Source of the DNA: Cytophagales bacterium
GTDB lineage: Bacteria; Bacteroidota; Bacteroidia; Cytophagales; Flammeovirgaceae
Direction of reading: 5' to 3'
Length of the DNA: 64,000 nt
Assembly (NCBI GenBank): GCA_025056215.1
Contig: JANWWC010000002.1
Coordinates: forward strand, 444,427 to 508,426
In this document: positions 63,312 to 64,000 of the stretch, piece by piece
Position numbering within the stretch: the first letter of the stretch is position 1
How the letters are laid out: the number at the start of each line of letters is the position of its first letter
The notes under the pieces: generated by a model
Databases searched by the model: none
What the model was told of the DNA's origin: nothing
The model's input: only the letters and a program-made list of their open reading frames with translations
Program-made: the position numbers and the translations under genes

Positions 63312-64000
63312 GTTGTGCAAATATCACAAAACTTTCTTTTGAAAGCAAACCACAACTTCTCTTTCTATTTCTGTTGGAACTAAAGGTTGTGCAAATATCA
63401 CAAAACTTTCTTTTGAAAGCAAACCACAACCTGGGTCTGTTGAGTTGCTGCAGAAAACCGTTGTGCAAATATCACAAAACTTTCTTTTGAAAGCAAACCA
63501 CAACTGACCTGCTACAAGCAACGTATCCGTGTTGGTTGTGCAAATATCACAAAACTTTCTTTTGAAAGCAAACCACAACAGTGGAGTGGAGTTGCCACAC
63601 TAGAATCAGGTTGTGCAAATATCACAAAACTTTCTTTTGAAAGCAAACCACAACTAGCAGGTCAGTAGGGCCGAAGGCGTGATGGTTGTGCAAATATCAC
63701 AAAACTTTCTTTTGAAAGCAAACCACAACATAACAAGTTTAATACACTCGTAAAAATTAGTTGTGCAAATATCACAAAACTTTCTTTTGAAAGCAAACCA
63801 CAACGTCGCGCTCGAGTCCGCTCGGAGAAGATAGGTTGTGCAAATATCACAAAACTTTCTTTTGAAAGCAAACCACAACAGAGATATTAAACGAATGCGA
63901 AGTAGCTGAGTTGTGCAAATATCACAAAACTTTCTTTTGAAAGCAAACCACAACTTAAAAAAAATAATTAGGAGATACATAAAAGTTGTGCAAATATCAC
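63312..64000 (-). CRISPR. Type II-C CRISPR array, nine full repeats plus a tenth cut by the window
   Basis: Repeats of 45 bp, all nine full copies identical, start at 63312, 63386, 63460, 63535, 63610, 63685, 63760, 63835 and 63910; the tenth, from 63985, is cut at the edge. Spacers are 29, 29 and then 30 bases each, all different. The repeat's ends are inverted (GTTGTG ... CACAAC) and it holds an inner CTTTC-TTTT-GAAAG hairpin. In the minus direction each reads GTTGTGG-TTTG-N20-GATATTTG-CACAAC, which resembles a Bacteroidota promoter ending at the spacer; crRNA = spacer followed by the next GTTGTGG... part pairs with the tracrRNA. The leader end is therefore to the right, outside the window. 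Confidence 0.97.

Noticed and set aside
63324..63980. Open frames on the minus strand with the repeated peptide WFAFKRKFCDICTT
   Set aside because: These are translated CRISPR repeats; the periodicity is that of the array, with no start or signal support.
63357..63984. Spacers targeting DNA within this window
   Set aside because: I compared the spacers by eye with the window and saw no match; a database search was not possible.

Overview
The window reads as chromosome of an AT-rich Bacteroidota, most likely a Cytophagales-type bacterium. Evidence: type III glutamine synthetase (glnN), a CdaA diadenylate cyclase next to folP, a CrtD-like carotenoid desaturase, many SPII lipoproteins with PKD and propeller domains, CarboxypepD_reg domains, and promoter-like TAnnTTTG boxes in place of Shine-Dalgarno/sigma70 signals. 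Species cannot be fixed from the sequence alone.

Layout. 1-5.3 kb: edge of a MerR-type regulator, then trpF, a small unknown gene, aroC, nadD, purK and glf. 5.2-13.7 kb: accessory surface-polysaccharide/membrane block with a YfhO-like protein, a frameshifted GT-C-like pseudogene, and two intact GT-C-like proteins. Two of these share an unusual ~55-residue repeat, four copies in all. 13.8-24.1 kb: DUF3109 protein, secreted unknown, RSH (ppGpp) enzyme, very large thioester alpha-2-macroglobulin lipoprotein and a small lipoprotein. 24.1-27.0 kb: decay zone with an Ig-like adhesin remnant, then crtD, an aberrant tRNA-like element and the glnN leader. 27-37 kb: glnN, lolD, three tandem PKD/propeller lipoproteins, a BatC-like TPR protein and a CHASE2-like protein. 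37-58 kb: a DUF6089/PD40 outer-membrane protein followed by housekeeping genes (nadE, glycosyltransferase, rlmB, purH, bioA, hisA, folP, cdaA, rpsF-rpsR-rplI, kdsB, tatA, dapD, hisD, hemB, hisS).

58.1-64.0 kb: a complete type II-C CRISPR-Cas locus: tracrRNA (minus strand), cas9, cas1, cas2 and an array of nine full 45-bp repeats plus a tenth cut by the window end. The tracrRNA is not a protein-coding feature; I located it by a 15-nt exact match to the repeat, a second pairing block matching the repeat's first six bases, a downstream hairpin and an oligo-U terminator. Each repeat also contains a Bacteroidota-like promoter pattern (TTTG-N20-GATATTTG) that would start transcription at the spacer boundary, and a terminator sits at the cas2-proximal end of the array. 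Together these say the array is transcribed from the right edge toward cas2, convergent with the cas genes.

Gene cooperation: purK/purH (purines), hisA/hisD (histidine, scattered rather than in one operon), trpF/aroC (aromatics), nadD/nadE (NAD), kdsB/glf and the membrane block (cell-surface glycans), and cdaA plus RSH (c-di-AMP and ppGpp signalling).
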